Below are positions 44,207 through 53,039 of a DNA stretch of 64,000 nucleotides, piece by piece. This DNA is from Ruminococcus sp. AM22-13. Lineage in GTDB: Bacteria > Bacillota > Clostridia > Lachnospirales > Lachnospiraceae. The DNA is taken from assembly GCF_003471165.1 (NCBI RefSeq), contig NZ_QRIL01000016.1, positions 35,693 through 99,692 of the forward strand, read 5' to 3'. Every line of letters begins with the position of its first letter. Position 1 is the stretch's first letter. Below the pieces are notes generated by a model, which saw only the letters and a list, made by a program, of their open reading frames with translations, searched no databases and was not told where the DNA came from. The position numbers and the translations under genes were made by a program.

Positions 44207-45919
44207 TTAACAATAATTCTGAATAATGATCTGGAGACTTTCCCGGCCTCTGAACCTGTTAATTTCCGGATAATAAGTAATAGAAATACTGTCCTTTTCT
44301 CGTATAAAATTCATAAAATCATCTGCTTCTCCAAAATAAATTCCTTCTATTATGGCGCCCTGAGGGTCAAGAAGTTTTAATTTTACCACATTTTTATTTT
44401 TTCCAATAATGTTGCTGTCAAGCACTCTTAATCCTTTTTGCGCAAAAATTGGCTTTACATTTCCCTTTCCAAAAGGTTCTAACAGAGAAATCTGTTCTAC
44501 CAGTTCTTTTGTAATATAGGAAATCGGCATTGCCACATCAATTACGATCTTAGGCCTTAGATCTTCTTCGGTCAATGTACAATTTTGGTTCAGCTGTTCT
44601 CTGAATTTCTCTATATTCTCTTCCTCTATCGAAAGTCCTGCCGCCATCGGATGCCCACCAAACTGAACCATCAGATCTGCACATTTTACCAGTTCATCAT
44701 ACATGGAATAGCTTTCTATGGATCTTCCACTGCCTTTTGCACATTTTTCTCCTCTTGTCAGCACAAATGCGGGTTTGTGATATTTCTCCCTGAGTCTTCC
44801 TGCAATAATTCCCGCAAGACTCTCATGGCATTCCGGAAGATACACCACCAGCACCCTGTCATTTTTCAGTTCTGTTGTTTCTATAAGCTGGATTGCTTCT
44901 TCCTTTCCTTTTTCAGTAAGTGCTTTTCTACTCTGATTAAGCGCTGTTAAATCCCCCGCAAGTTTTGCTGCTTCTTCTTTTGTCGGTGCATTCAAAAGCG
45001 CAAGCGAACGTGCTGCTGTGTCCAGTCTTCCACTGGCATTGATGCAAGGTCCTAACACAAATCCAATGTGATAGGCTGTAATCTTTGAGTCCTCCAGATT
45101 ATTGGCACGAATCAGTTCCTGCAAACCTTTATTTTTTGTATTTGGGAGGCGTCTGAGGCCTTCTTTTACCAGAATACGGTTTTCTCCCTGAAGATCCATG
45201 ACATCACCCACTGTTGCAATTGCAACCAGCTCATAGTAATCTTCCAGTTCTTTCTTTTGGATATCAAATCGTTCATAAAGAGCTGTGATGTATTTAAAAG
45301 CTACCACTGCACCACATAGATTTTTATTCGGATACAAACAGTCATATTGTTTCGGATTCAGAATTGCATCCGCAGGCGGCAATATTACCCGGCGTTCTCC
45401 GTTTTCCTCTCTGTAAGGAATGTCATGATGATCTGTTACGATCACTGTCATGCCTTTTTCTTTTGCCATCTGAATTTCTGCACAAGCAGCAATTCCATTA
45501 TCACAAGTTACGATAGTGTCAATTTTATCCGACTCGGCTCTGTCTATCAGATGCTCATGGATCCCATATCCGTCTGCGACTCTGTCAGGAATATAAGTAT
45601 CTACATTTGCTCCGATTCTTGTCAAGCCTTTCAGTAAAATGTATGTAGAAGTTACACCATCAATATCATAGTCTCCGATAATCCGGATTTTCGCCTGCTG
45701 CTGTATTTTTTTCTCCAGTATGTCTACTGCTTTTTTCATATCTTTCATTAACCAGGGAGATGGAATCGTATCTATTGTCCCTAACAGATATTCTTTTATT
45801 TTCTCTTCCCCGACCACATCTCTGTTTCTGATCAGCCTTGCGATCACCGGATCAATATGAAACTGTCTGCCTATCAGGTTAAAGTCCGCCTTCTTTGCAG
45901 CTACTACCCATTTTTCCAT
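44207..45919 (-). CDS. recJ: Single-stranded-DNA exonuclease RecJ
   Basis: A 570-residue 5'-3' exonuclease with DHH motif I IIGDYDIDGVTSTYILLKG, motif III VIVTDHHDIP, and the DHHA1 motif QFGGHPMAAGLSIEEENIEK. The C-terminal OB domain is present. The start is the ATG at 45917-45919; the upstream ATG at 45934 contains the GAGGAG ribosome binding site. It is the first gene in the recJ-apt-rel run. Confidence 0.94.
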   Translation of the reverse strand: MEKWVVAAKKADFNLIGRQFHIDPVIARLIRNRDVVGEEKIKEYLLGTIDTIPSPWLMKDMKKAVDILEKKIQQQAKIRIIGDYDIDGVTSTYILLKGLTRIGANVDTYIPDRVADGYGIHEHLIDRAESDKIDTIVTCDNGIAACAEIQMAKEKGMTVIVTDHHDIPYREENGERRVILPPADAILNPKQYDCLYPNKNLCGAVVAFKYITALYERFDIQKKELEDYYELVAIATVGDVMDLQGENRILVKEGLRRLPNTKNKGLQELIRANNLEDSKITAYHIGFVLGPCINASGRLDTAARSLALLNAPTKEEAAKLAGDLTALNQSRKALTEKGKEEAIQLIETTELKNDRVLVVYLPECHESLAGIIAGRLREKYHKPAFVLTRGEKCAKGSGRSIESYSMYDELVKCADLMVQFGGHPMAAGLSIEEENIEKFREQLNQNCTLTEEDLRPKIVIDVAMPISYITKELVEQISLLEPFGKGNVKPIFAQKGLRVLDSNIIGKNKNVVKLKLLDPQGAIIEGIYFGEADDFMNFIREKDSISITYYPEINRFRGRESLQIIIQNYC

Positions 45920-46038
45920 GTATTTTCTCCTCATTTATCTATAATAGTTAAACAAAACTAATTTCTTTTGCTTTCTCGTGAATGTCCACGGATTATTACA
46001 TAATAATACAGTTTTCATCGGCTATGCAATACGTTTAT

Positions 46039-46070
46039 AAAAAATGTCCCGGGGATTATCCCCCGGGACG
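46039..46070 (-). terminator. Terminator of the SCIFF-secDF operon
   Basis: GTCCCGGGG-GATAAT-CCCCGGGAC on the minus strand followed by ATTTTTT, about 40 bp after the secDF stop. Confidence 0.9.
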
Positions 46071-46104
46071 GTATGTATCTGAACATTTAAATCAGATGAA
46101 TATT

Positions 46105-48519
46105 CTATTTCTGTTCAGCATCATCATTTTGCTGATTTTTTGCAGCTTCTTCAGCTGCCAGACGCTCAGCTACTCTTTTTCTGTTTTTCTTCTTAGGCTG
46201 AGTCGGATCTTTCTGCGATACGTCACGTGCTTTTTTAGGTTTAGAAGAAGATTTTCCGGATGTGGAAACTGTGGCAATCGCCGGCTGTCCTTTTCCTGCA
46301 AATTTCTTTTTCATTACATACCATAATGCACCTGTAATGCATACAGAAGAATATGCACCGACAAGAACACCAACCATCAGAGGTGCTGCGAACTCACGGA
46401 TAGAAGAAACACCCATGATATAAAGAACAGCTACCATAACGAAAGTTGTAAAGGAAGTATAAATACTTCTTGTAAGTGTCTGAGTGATACTTGCATTTAC
46501 AATCTCTGCCAGTTTCTCTCTGGAACCGCTGTGCAGATTCTCACGGATACGGTCGAAGATAACGATCGTAGCGTTAATGGAATAACCTACAATCGTAAGC
46601 ATGCAGGCAATAAATGTATTACCTACGGATACTCTCGCGATTGCATAGAAAGCAAGTACAACTAAAACATCATGCAGAAGTGCAAGTACCGCACTGCTTG
46701 CAAAACGGATGTCTTTAAATCTGAACCAGATATAAAGGAGCATACAGATTGTAGCTACGATAACCGCTACAATCGCATCCTGACGCATTTCCTTACTTAC
46801 TGTAGAAGAAATACTCTCTGTGGAAATTGTGCTCTCATCTACACCAAATTTCTCAACCAGTGCATCTTTAAGCGCCTCACGCTCGCTCTGTTCCAGAGAA
46901 CGTGTCTTAATTACAACCTGATTTGTTCCTACTACTTTTGTAGGCTGAACGTTCTTATCGCCTGTTACATCTTCAACAACTGGTGTTACCTCAGAGTCAA
47001 TTGTCTTAATGTCCATGTCCTCATTAAATGTAACAGTTGTAGAAGTACCACCTGAGAACTCAAGGCTGTAATTCAAAGCTTTATTTCCGGCATTTGAATG
47101 AATAAACATTGCTACCGGACCGCTAAGAATAAGGATAATGGAAATAATGAAGAATACTTTCTTCTTTCCAAGGAAATCTACTACCTTACGTTCTTTAGCA
47201 GCTCCGTAGAATTTCGCATCGCGAACTCCAACTGCATAAAGCGCGTTCACAACCAGACGTGATACAACTAAAGCTGTAAACATAGAGATTACGATACCAA
47301 GAGCAAGAGTATAAGCAAAGCCCTTAACTGTACCGGATCCAAGCCACATCAGCACGAATGCAGCAATCAGAGTTGTGATATTTCCATCGAAGATCGCGGA
47401 GAAAGCTTTGCTGAAACCGGATTTGATGGAATTTCTTACGGATACACCTGCACCAATCTCCTCACGGATACGTGCATAAATAATAACGTTGGCATCCACC
47501 GCCATACCGATACCCAGGATAATACCCGCAATACCCGGAAGAGTAAGTGTGATGTCAAAGGCATTCAGTGTAATCAGCATCAATGATGTATAAAGGATCA
47601 GCGCAACACCTGCAACAACACCAGGTACGCGGTATACAATGATCATGAAAATAATAACAATGATAAGGCCGATAGCACCTGCAAGAACACTTGTAGAAAT
47701 TGCTTCCTCACCAAGCTGTGCAGCTACAACACTGGAACGAAGTTCTTCCAGTTCCAGTCCCAGGGAACCGATACGGATATAAGAAGCAAGGTTCTGTGCT
47801 TCTTCCAGATCAGACATACCACTAATCTGTGCTTTTCCACCGGAAATCTCCTCATTTACGTTCGGAGCACTGATGATCTGATTATCGTAAACAATCGCTA
47901 TCTGCTTGCCTACATTCTCTTTTGTAGCTTCTGCAAACTTTGCCTTACCACTATTGTCTCCGTCAGAAGTAAGTGTAAGACTTACTACATACTCTTTTGC
48001 GCTTGTGTTCTGATTCTGAATGGCACCACCCTGTGCATCTGCCACATCAGAGCCCTCCAGAACAACACTTCCGGATTCTTTAATCTCATCCATTGTTCTG
48101 GAAAGAACATAGCCGTTCTGTCCTGTAGTAAAGTTCTGGTTTCCGTCAGCATCCTGCTGAGTGATAAAATACAGAGAACCTGGTTTACCCAGATCGTTCA
48201 GAATGGTATCTGCATCTGTAACACCAGGAATCTCAACTGTGATACGGTCTGATCCTTCCTGATATACCTGAGCTTCTGTACTGTACTGTTCTACACGCTT
48301 CTGGAGCTTGTAGATAGTATCTGACATTTCCTCGCTTGTCGGATTACTTTCCTTGGCCTGGTAGGTAATGCTGACACCACCGGCAAGATCAAGACCTGTG
48401 TTGATATGTTTTGCTGCACCGGTTCCGGTAGGACCGATACCTACGGCTGCAGTAAAGCAAAAGAACACAGTCAGGATCAGTGTCAGAAGCAGCACTACGA
48501 TTCCTTTACTTTTCTTCAT
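46105..48519 (-). CDS. secDF: Fused protein translocase subunit SecDF
   Basis: An 804-residue membrane protein joining SecD and SecF. SecD: helix 1 at about 7-27, periplasm-type P1/base domains (GLDLAGGVSITYQ near residue 42), five helices from about 275 (IVIIFMIIVYRVPGVVAG, VDANVIIYARIREEIGAGVS). SecF: helix near 455, LEFSGGTSTTV, then five helices from about 595 including GYSINATIVIFDRIRENL. It uses proton motive force to pull exported proteins across the membrane. The C-terminus is a Lys/Gln/Ala-rich cytoplasmic tail. It follows the SCIFF genes. Confidence 0.96.
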   Translation of the reverse strand: MKKSKGIVVLLLTLILTVFFCFTAAVGIGPTGTGAAKHINTGLDLAGGVSITYQAKESNPTSEEMSDTIYKLQKRVEQYSTEAQVYQEGSDRITVEIPGVTDADTILNDLGKPGSLYFITQQDADGNQNFTTGQNGYVLSRTMDEIKESGSVVLEGSDVADAQGGAIQNQNTSAKEYVVSLTLTSDGDNSGKAKFAEATKENVGKQIAIVYDNQIISAPNVNEEISGGKAQISGMSDLEEAQNLASYIRIGSLGLELEELRSSVVAAQLGEEAISTSVLAGAIGLIIVIIFMIIVYRVPGVVAGVALILYTSLMLITLNAFDITLTLPGIAGIILGIGMAVDANVIIYARIREEIGAGVSVRNSIKSGFSKAFSAIFDGNITTLIAAFVLMWLGSGTVKGFAYTLALGIVISMFTALVVSRLVVNALYAVGVRDAKFYGAAKERKVVDFLGKKKVFFIISIILILSGPVAMFIHSNAGNKALNYSLEFSGGTSTTVTFNEDMDIKTIDSEVTPVVEDVTGDKNVQPTKVVGTNQVVIKTRSLEQSEREALKDALVEKFGVDESTISTESISSTVSKEMRQDAIVAVIVATICMLLYIWFRFKDIRFASSAVLALLHDVLVVLAFYAIARVSVGNTFIACMLTIVGYSINATIVIFDRIRENLHSGSREKLAEIVNASITQTLTRSIYTSFTTFVMVAVLYIMGVSSIREFAAPLMVGVLVGAYSSVCITGALWYVMKKKFAGKGQPAIATVSTSGKSSSKPKKARDVSQKDPTQPKKKNRKRVAERLAAEEAAKNQQNDDAEQK

Positions 48520-48617
48520 AGTTCTTTTCCCTTCTTGATTATTTGTCCGCGGTCATGTGTCCATCTGCATGTACATCCATCAAGCAGATATTCTTTACCT
48601 GCTTTCACTACCTGCAC
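48516..48617 (-). CDS. Possible small ORF overlapping the secDF start
   Basis: A 33-codon minus-strand frame from a GTG ends ...AGKEYLLDGCTCRWTHDRGQ-IIKKGKEL with TGA inside the secDF ATG (ATGA overlap). The overlap and Cys-containing, charged composition suggest translational coupling, but the GTG has no visible ribosome binding site and the frame continues upstream only seven codons to a stop. It could be a small leader peptide gene or the tail of a lost gene. Confidence 0.3.
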   Translation of the reverse strand: MQVVKAGKEYLLDGCTCRWTHDRGQIIKKGKEL

Positions 48618-48722
48618 ATAATCGAAGAAGTGATTCGGTTATGAACAAATATTGATGTACCGGGCCATTTTCTATTATGATAACAGCCGGCAGATCACGC
48701 TATCAACCAGCATCCCTGCTGA

Positions 48723-50090
48723 TTAATCACATGCCAGTGCGGCTTTTATCATGATAGCGCACTCCACACGTTTTCTCTGGAGTTCGCATCCGATTTCATA
48801 ATTACCTTTGATATCTCCCTGGAAATGGAATGCATTTGCCGCACATCCGCCACTGCAGTAGAAACGTGCAAAACAATTCTTGCAATCTTTCTTTGTATAA
48901 ACGTTGCATCCGCCAAATTCTTTCTGAATCTCTGGTTTTACGATACCCTCGTCTACATTTCCCATCAGATATTTTTCTTCACCAACAAACTGATGACATG
49001 GGTAAAGGTCACCCCATGGTGTTACAGCCAGGTATTCTGTTCCTGAACCGCAGCCAGACAGTCTCTTGTAAACGCATGGACCACCTGTCAGATCGATCAT
49101 AAAGTGGAAGAAATTAAATCCTCTTCCCTCTTTTTCTCTCTTGATCACTTCTTTTGCAAGAGCATCATACTCTTCTATGATCTGCGGAATATCCTCCTCA
49201 CGGATCGCATATTCCTCTGTATCTGCTGCGACTACCGGCTCTACAGAAATCTGTTTAAATCCCAGATCTGCCAGATGAAGCACATCTTTTGAGAAATCAA
49301 GATTATGATGTGTAAATGTACCTCTTACATAATACTTGTCCTGATTTCTGGATTCTGCAAACTTCTGGAATTTCGGCATGATCAGGTCATAGCTTCCGGC
49401 ACCTTTTCTGAACGGACGCATATAATCATGTACTTCCTTACGTCCATCCACACTCAGTACAACATTTGCCATTTCTTTATTGCAGAATTCCATTACTTCA
49501 TCATTAAGCAGAACGCCGTTTGTAGTAAGTGTAAAACGGAAGTTCTTATTATGAATCTTCTCCTGCTCTCTGCCGTATTTTACCAGATCTTTTACAACCT
49601 GCCAGTTCATCAATGGCTCTCCGCCAAAGAAATCCACTTCCAGGTTTCTTCTGGATCCTGAATTTGCGATCAGGAAATCAAGTGCTTTCTTGCCGACTTC
49701 ATAAGACATCAGGGCTCTTCTGCCATGATACTCTCCCTCTTCGGCAAAACAATAACGGCAGGCCAGATTGCAGTCATGCGCAATGTGCAGGCACAATGCT
49801 TTTACAACGGTCTGCCGGTTATTTGAAAATTCTTCAATTGCATTCTCGTAAACATCTTTTGTAAAAAGCATTCCATCTTCTTTCAGCTTATTACATTCCT
49901 TTACAGATGTTTCGATATCTTCTTTCTTATATTTGTTTCCCAGTTTCTCTACAATAGCTTCTGCGTCCAGACCTTCTTCCAGGTAAGGAAGCGCTTCATA
50001 TGTAACCTCATCTACCAGATGAATACATCCACTGTTGATGTCCAGCACAATATTAAAGCCATTGCTTTTATAACGGTGAATCAGACTCAT
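48723..50090 (-). CDS. scfB: SCIFF peptide maturase (radical SAM/SPASM)
   Basis: About 455 residues from the ATG at 50088-50090. A PqqD-like leader-binding domain (SNGFNIVLDINSGCIHLVDE, residues 8-90) precedes the radical SAM core with HIAHDCNLACRYCFAEEGEY (CxxxCxxC), and a SPASM domain with CGSGTEYLAVTPWGDLYPCH and CKNCFARFYCSGGCAANAFH. It installs thioether (sactionine-type) bonds in the SCIFF peptide encoded at 50172-50312, as known for the family. It is followed by secDF, the conserved clostridial context. Confidence 0.94.
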   Translation of the reverse strand: MSLIHRYKSNGFNIVLDINSGCIHLVDEVTYEALPYLEEGLDAEAIVEKLGNKYKKEDIETSVKECNKLKEDGMLFTKDVYENAIEEFSNNRQTVVKALCLHIAHDCNLACRYCFAEEGEYHGRRALMSYEVGKKALDFLIANSGSRRNLEVDFFGGEPLMNWQVVKDLVKYGREQEKIHNKNFRFTLTTNGVLLNDEVMEFCNKEMANVVLSVDGRKEVHDYMRPFRKGAGSYDLIMPKFQKFAESRNQDKYYVRGTFTHHNLDFSKDVLHLADLGFKQISVEPVVAADTEEYAIREEDIPQIIEEYDALAKEVIKREKEGRGFNFFHFMIDLTGGPCVYKRLSGCGSGTEYLAVTPWGDLYPCHQFVGEEKYLMGNVDEGIVKPEIQKEFGGCNVYTKKDCKNCFARFYCSGGCAANAFHFQGDIKGNYEIGCELQRKRVECAIMIKAALACD

Positions 50091-50117
50091 TTTAACTAAA
50101 ATCCTTTCTAAGCGTAA

Positions 50118-50151
50118 GATAAGCAGCGGAGTTTCCACTCCGCTGCTTATC
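50118..50151 (-). other. Strong intercistronic hairpin between scfA and scfB
   Basis: GATAAGCAGCGGAGT and ACTCCGCTGCTTATC form a perfect 15-bp stem with a 4-nt loop and no U-run. It probably stabilises the short scfA transcript or partly blocks read-through, giving more peptide than enzyme. Confidence 0.7.
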
Positions 50152-50171
50152 TCATTTCTCCATAGCTGATC

Positions 50172-50312
50172 TTATTTCTGCTCACAGCTCTGGTTTCCTA
50201 CTGTACAGGAAGTTTTACATGCGGACTGGCAGGAAGTCTGGCACTCGCCACATCCACCTTTCTTTACTGTGTTCTGTAAATTCTTTGTATTCAGGGTTTT
50301 GATATGTTCCAT
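50172..50312 (-). CDS. scfA: SCIFF (six cysteines in forty-five residues) precursor peptide
   Basis: A 46-residue ribosomal peptide, MEHIKTLNTKNLQNTVKKGG followed by CGECQTSCQSACKTSCTVGN and QSCEQK. It has exactly six Cys in the C-terminal half and a leader of about 20 residues, as in the SCIFF family. AAGGAGG lies 9 bp before the ATG. Substrate of the neighbouring maturase; the mature function of SCIFF is still unknown. It is nearly universal in Clostridia, which supports the taxonomic reading. Confidence 0.95.
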   Translation of the reverse strand: MEHIKTLNTKNLQNTVKKGGCGECQTSCQSACKTSCTVGNQSCEQK

Positions 50313-50385
50313 AACTCTATCCTCCTTATGTAATTATATTCTTGGCATAGTATATCATATATTTTTTAATTTTGAAAGCTTTTTT

Positions 50386-50736
50386 TTACGACAGCATTCC
50401 ACCAAGTGTTCCACCGCCCGCACACATGAAAAATGTAGTAACCGCATGTGCCAGACTCATGTCCCAATGCCCCTTTACTGTAAAGGAAACTGCCAGCAAT
50501 AACACATAGTAGGCCAGACCTGTTACAACTCCCCACAGATATTTATCTCTATGTGTAATTTTACCGGCCATAAAGCCTCCCATGAAGCAGGCAAACACAT
50601 AGACAACGATAATTCCTATGTCCACTGCCGTCTCTCCAAGATCAAAAGTAAACAGTAGAAACGCCAGGAGCAGTAATGCTACCCCAGTTAGTGCATACGC
50701 AAATAATAATGATTTTAAAATCGTTCTGACTCTCAT
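50386..50736 (-). CDS. TIGR04086-type small membrane protein
   Basis: A 116-residue protein with four predicted helices (SLLFAYALTGVALLLLAFLL, VDIGIIVVYVFACFMGGFMA, LWGVVTGLAYYVLLLAVSFT, TTFFMCAGGGTLGGMLS). Length, glycine-rich helices (GGFMAGK) and position directly before scfA match the TIGR04086 family, which accompanies the SCIFF system in Clostridia. Role unknown. AGGAGG lies 8 bp before the ATG. Confidence 0.85.
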   Translation of the reverse strand: MRVRTILKSLLFAYALTGVALLLLAFLLFTFDLGETAVDIGIIVVYVFACFMGGFMAGKITHRDKYLWGVVTGLAYYVLLLAVSFTVKGHWDMSLAHAVTTFFMCAGGGTLGGMLS

Positions 50737-50819
50737 ATACTTCCCTCCTGTTAAACTATATGGGAGAGAAATATATGTTATTCAAAATTTTATTTTCTGT
50801 TTTCTTCTACACTTTTATC

Positions 50820-52340
50820 TTATTTCTTTTTCTTCTTTACAAACACAACCACTCCGATGATTACTGCCGCAGCCACCACCAGTATTACAAATGGCAGAAT
50901 TGTTGTTGTATCACCGGTATTTACCGCATTATTATTCTTAGCGGTTTCATTTCCCGAAGAACTGTCTGTCTGTGCGGATAATGAAGAAGTATTATTATTG
51001 TCAGAATTAGTATTAATTGACACTGTATTATTTTTACCTGTATCAGAAGACTGTTCCTGCGTATCAGATGAAGCCGGAGTAGGTGTCACTGTCCCGGCAC
51101 TGTTTGAATCATCTCCGGTATCCGGACCTACCAGCTGTCTGCTTCCGGCAATTCCAAACGGACTGAAAGAATGCGTGCTAAACACCATGATTCCATCTTC
51201 CACGCTTGGAATGATTGTCTCAGTTGCACCATTATCCAGAAGATGCTCAATTGTATACTCATATCCAGATTTCACCGGTACAGTTACGCTGACATACTCT
51301 CCACTTGGAATTTCATATTCTGTGTCATTCTGAAGATCCCAGAGTTCAAATTCATAAGACTGGAAAATCATCGCATCGGATTCATTTGTGAACTGATAGC
51401 TGTCCCCGCTTGATACTCTGAACTGCACATACCAAGGAAGATTAGCGCCACTTACTGTGATACCGTCACAGGTATGGTTAATCTCTGCCCGCTCTTCTTT
51501 TTCTTCATCTGACAGGTTATCTTCCACATCTGTCGGACGGTTATCTTTTTCGTCTGGTAATACAGGATTGTCGAAAATGTTATCATCCTTGCTATCTGTG
51601 TTGTCTGAATCATTTTTTTTCTCATCAGCAGTATCCTGTGTCGTGTCATCTGCAATTTCTAATTTGCCGGTAACATCTGCGCTGTCTGAACTCTTGTCTG
51701 TACTATTTTCTTTGCTGTTTTTATCCTTATCATTCTGTGTGTCGTTTTCTTTTTTACTGTTTTCGTCTTTATTTTCCTTATCCGTGTTATCTTTATTTGC
51801 TTCAGCCGAATTCACTTCATCAGATTTACCATCTTTGTTATCGGAAGTATTTTTTTCTTCTTCAGCCGGAGTCTCTGATGGCGTTTCCTGATCCTTAGTA
51901 TCCTCTGAATCCCCTGGCGCATCTGTGGAACTGCTGTCATCAATGCCATTTACCACTACATTAATATATCCAACAACTGCTCCCGTCTCTGAATCCCATC
52001 CTTCTGCATGACTCAGATCCTGTCCCTCTGCTGGTATAAGAAGCACCTCGCAAGCCTGTACTCTCTGTGTCGGAACAAAACTTCCATCTGCCCATTCAAG
52101 AGTTCCATGTTCAGTTATCGGAAGTGCTATATTCGCAAGTTCTGTAGGCTGATCAATTGTAATATTATCCGGTATCAGTGCATCAGACACCTTTTCCTGT
52201 GATTCAGCCGCACTGACTGGTTCGGTCACAACAGGTACACTTCCTGTGATCAAAGCTGCTGTTAAAGCTGCTGCCGCAAGAATTCCCATTTTTTTCCCTG
52301 TTAATTTATTCCTTTTCATTCTATTTATGTTATTAGACAT
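50820..52340 (-). CDS. Acidic cell-surface protein with C-terminal membrane anchor
   Basis: A 506-residue exported protein. The signal peptide is at about 14-43 (GILAAAALTAALITGSVPVV), followed by a folded segment (45-125) and a very long Asp/Glu/Lys/Asn/Ser low-complexity stalk (125-270). A second folded domain at 275-400 includes GITVSGANLPWYVQFRVSSG. A Ser/Thr/Asn linker then leads to AVNTGDTTTILPFVILVVAA and a KKKKK tail. The NTGD before the helix resembles a non-LPXTG sortase signal, but it could simply be membrane-anchored. Function unknown. Confidence 0.8.
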   Translation of the reverse strand: MSNNINRMKRNKLTGKKMGILAAAALTAALITGSVPVVTEPVSAAESQEKVSDALIPDNITIDQPTELANIALPITEHGTLEWADGSFVPTQRVQACEVLLIPAEGQDLSHAEGWDSETGAVVGYINVVVNGIDDSSSTDAPGDSEDTKDQETPSETPAEEEKNTSDNKDGKSDEVNSAEANKDNTDKENKDENSKKENDTQNDKDKNSKENSTDKSSDSADVTGKLEIADDTTQDTADEKKNDSDNTDSKDDNIFDNPVLPDEKDNRPTDVEDNLSDEEKEERAEINHTCDGITVSGANLPWYVQFRVSSGDSYQFTNESDAMIFQSYEFELWDLQNDTEYEIPSGEYVSVTVPVKSGYEYTIEHLLDNGATETIIPSVEDGIMVFSTHSFSPFGIAGSRQLVGPDTGDDSNSAGTVTPTPASSDTQEQSSDTGKNNTVSINTNSDNNNTSSLSAQTDSSSGNETAKNNNAVNTGDTTTILPFVILVVAAAVIIGVVVFVKKKKK

Positions 52341-52834
52341 TTCGCACCTCTGTTTTTCATTTATCTTTCTTGTTTATATGTTATATATTAAGCAGATATC
52401 TTTAATCCGTATCATCTGCTATCTATAACTGAACCTAAATATGCTGTTCAAATTCAGTTTATTTTCCAATATCTGGCACTACCAGTTCAAAAGCTTTATC
52501 GTGCAGGCACGAACAGTTTTTGAACTTTTAATCTTGGTATCATTTATATTTCTTTTTTATACGGCATTATAATTATATAATAATATCGTATATTTGTATA
52601 TACTATCAAATTTTTATTGTTTTGTAAATATTTTGTAATATTTTTTTTGATTTTAGCCGAATGAATTATAACACAAATCTTACTTTTTCAACACCCCTCA
52701 TTTAAATTTTTTTTGCATTATTTTTTATAAGTAAGCTTTTTCTTGATTTTTTATAGGAAATCATGTATATTTTGCTTAAATATTTTTTGAGAGAATCTAA
52801 TCAATTAAGAAAAGAAATCCTTGTCTTTTTGATT
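52341..52834. other. AT-rich intergenic region with one hairpin
   Basis: No gene seen. AGTTCAAAAG and TTTTTGAACT near 52492-52530 can form a stem enclosing a smaller CGTGC/GCACG hairpin, upstream of the surface-protein gene. It could be a 5' leader element or a remnant terminator. The rest is more than 75 percent A+T by eye. Confidence 0.4.
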
Positions 52835-52997
52835 TAGTGTACCGACAAGTTGATTCTTGAAACAATCTTGCAGGATAAATTTTCTTATTTCAAGGCGAAG
52901 GAGAGAGGCGTAGCGGTGGCTACGGCGATTGACGACAACGCGGAAATAAGAAATTTAGACGTAAGATTGTTCAAGAAATCAACTTGTTAGTACACTA
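52835..52997. repeat. MITE-like long-hairpin element, copy 1
   Basis: Terminal inverted repeats TAGTGTACCGACAAGTTGAT and ATCAACTTGTTAGTACACTA bound 163 bp. Inner arms (AACAATCTT/AAGATTGTT; CTTATTTC/GAAATAAG; GGCGTAGC/GCTACGGC) let nearly the whole element fold into one hairpin. No protein is encoded. A second copy lies at 59270-59407 with its interior inverted. Confidence 0.8.
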
Positions 52998-53039
52998 GCC
53001 ATACTCTCAACTATCATAATCAAAAGGAGTGAAAAAACT

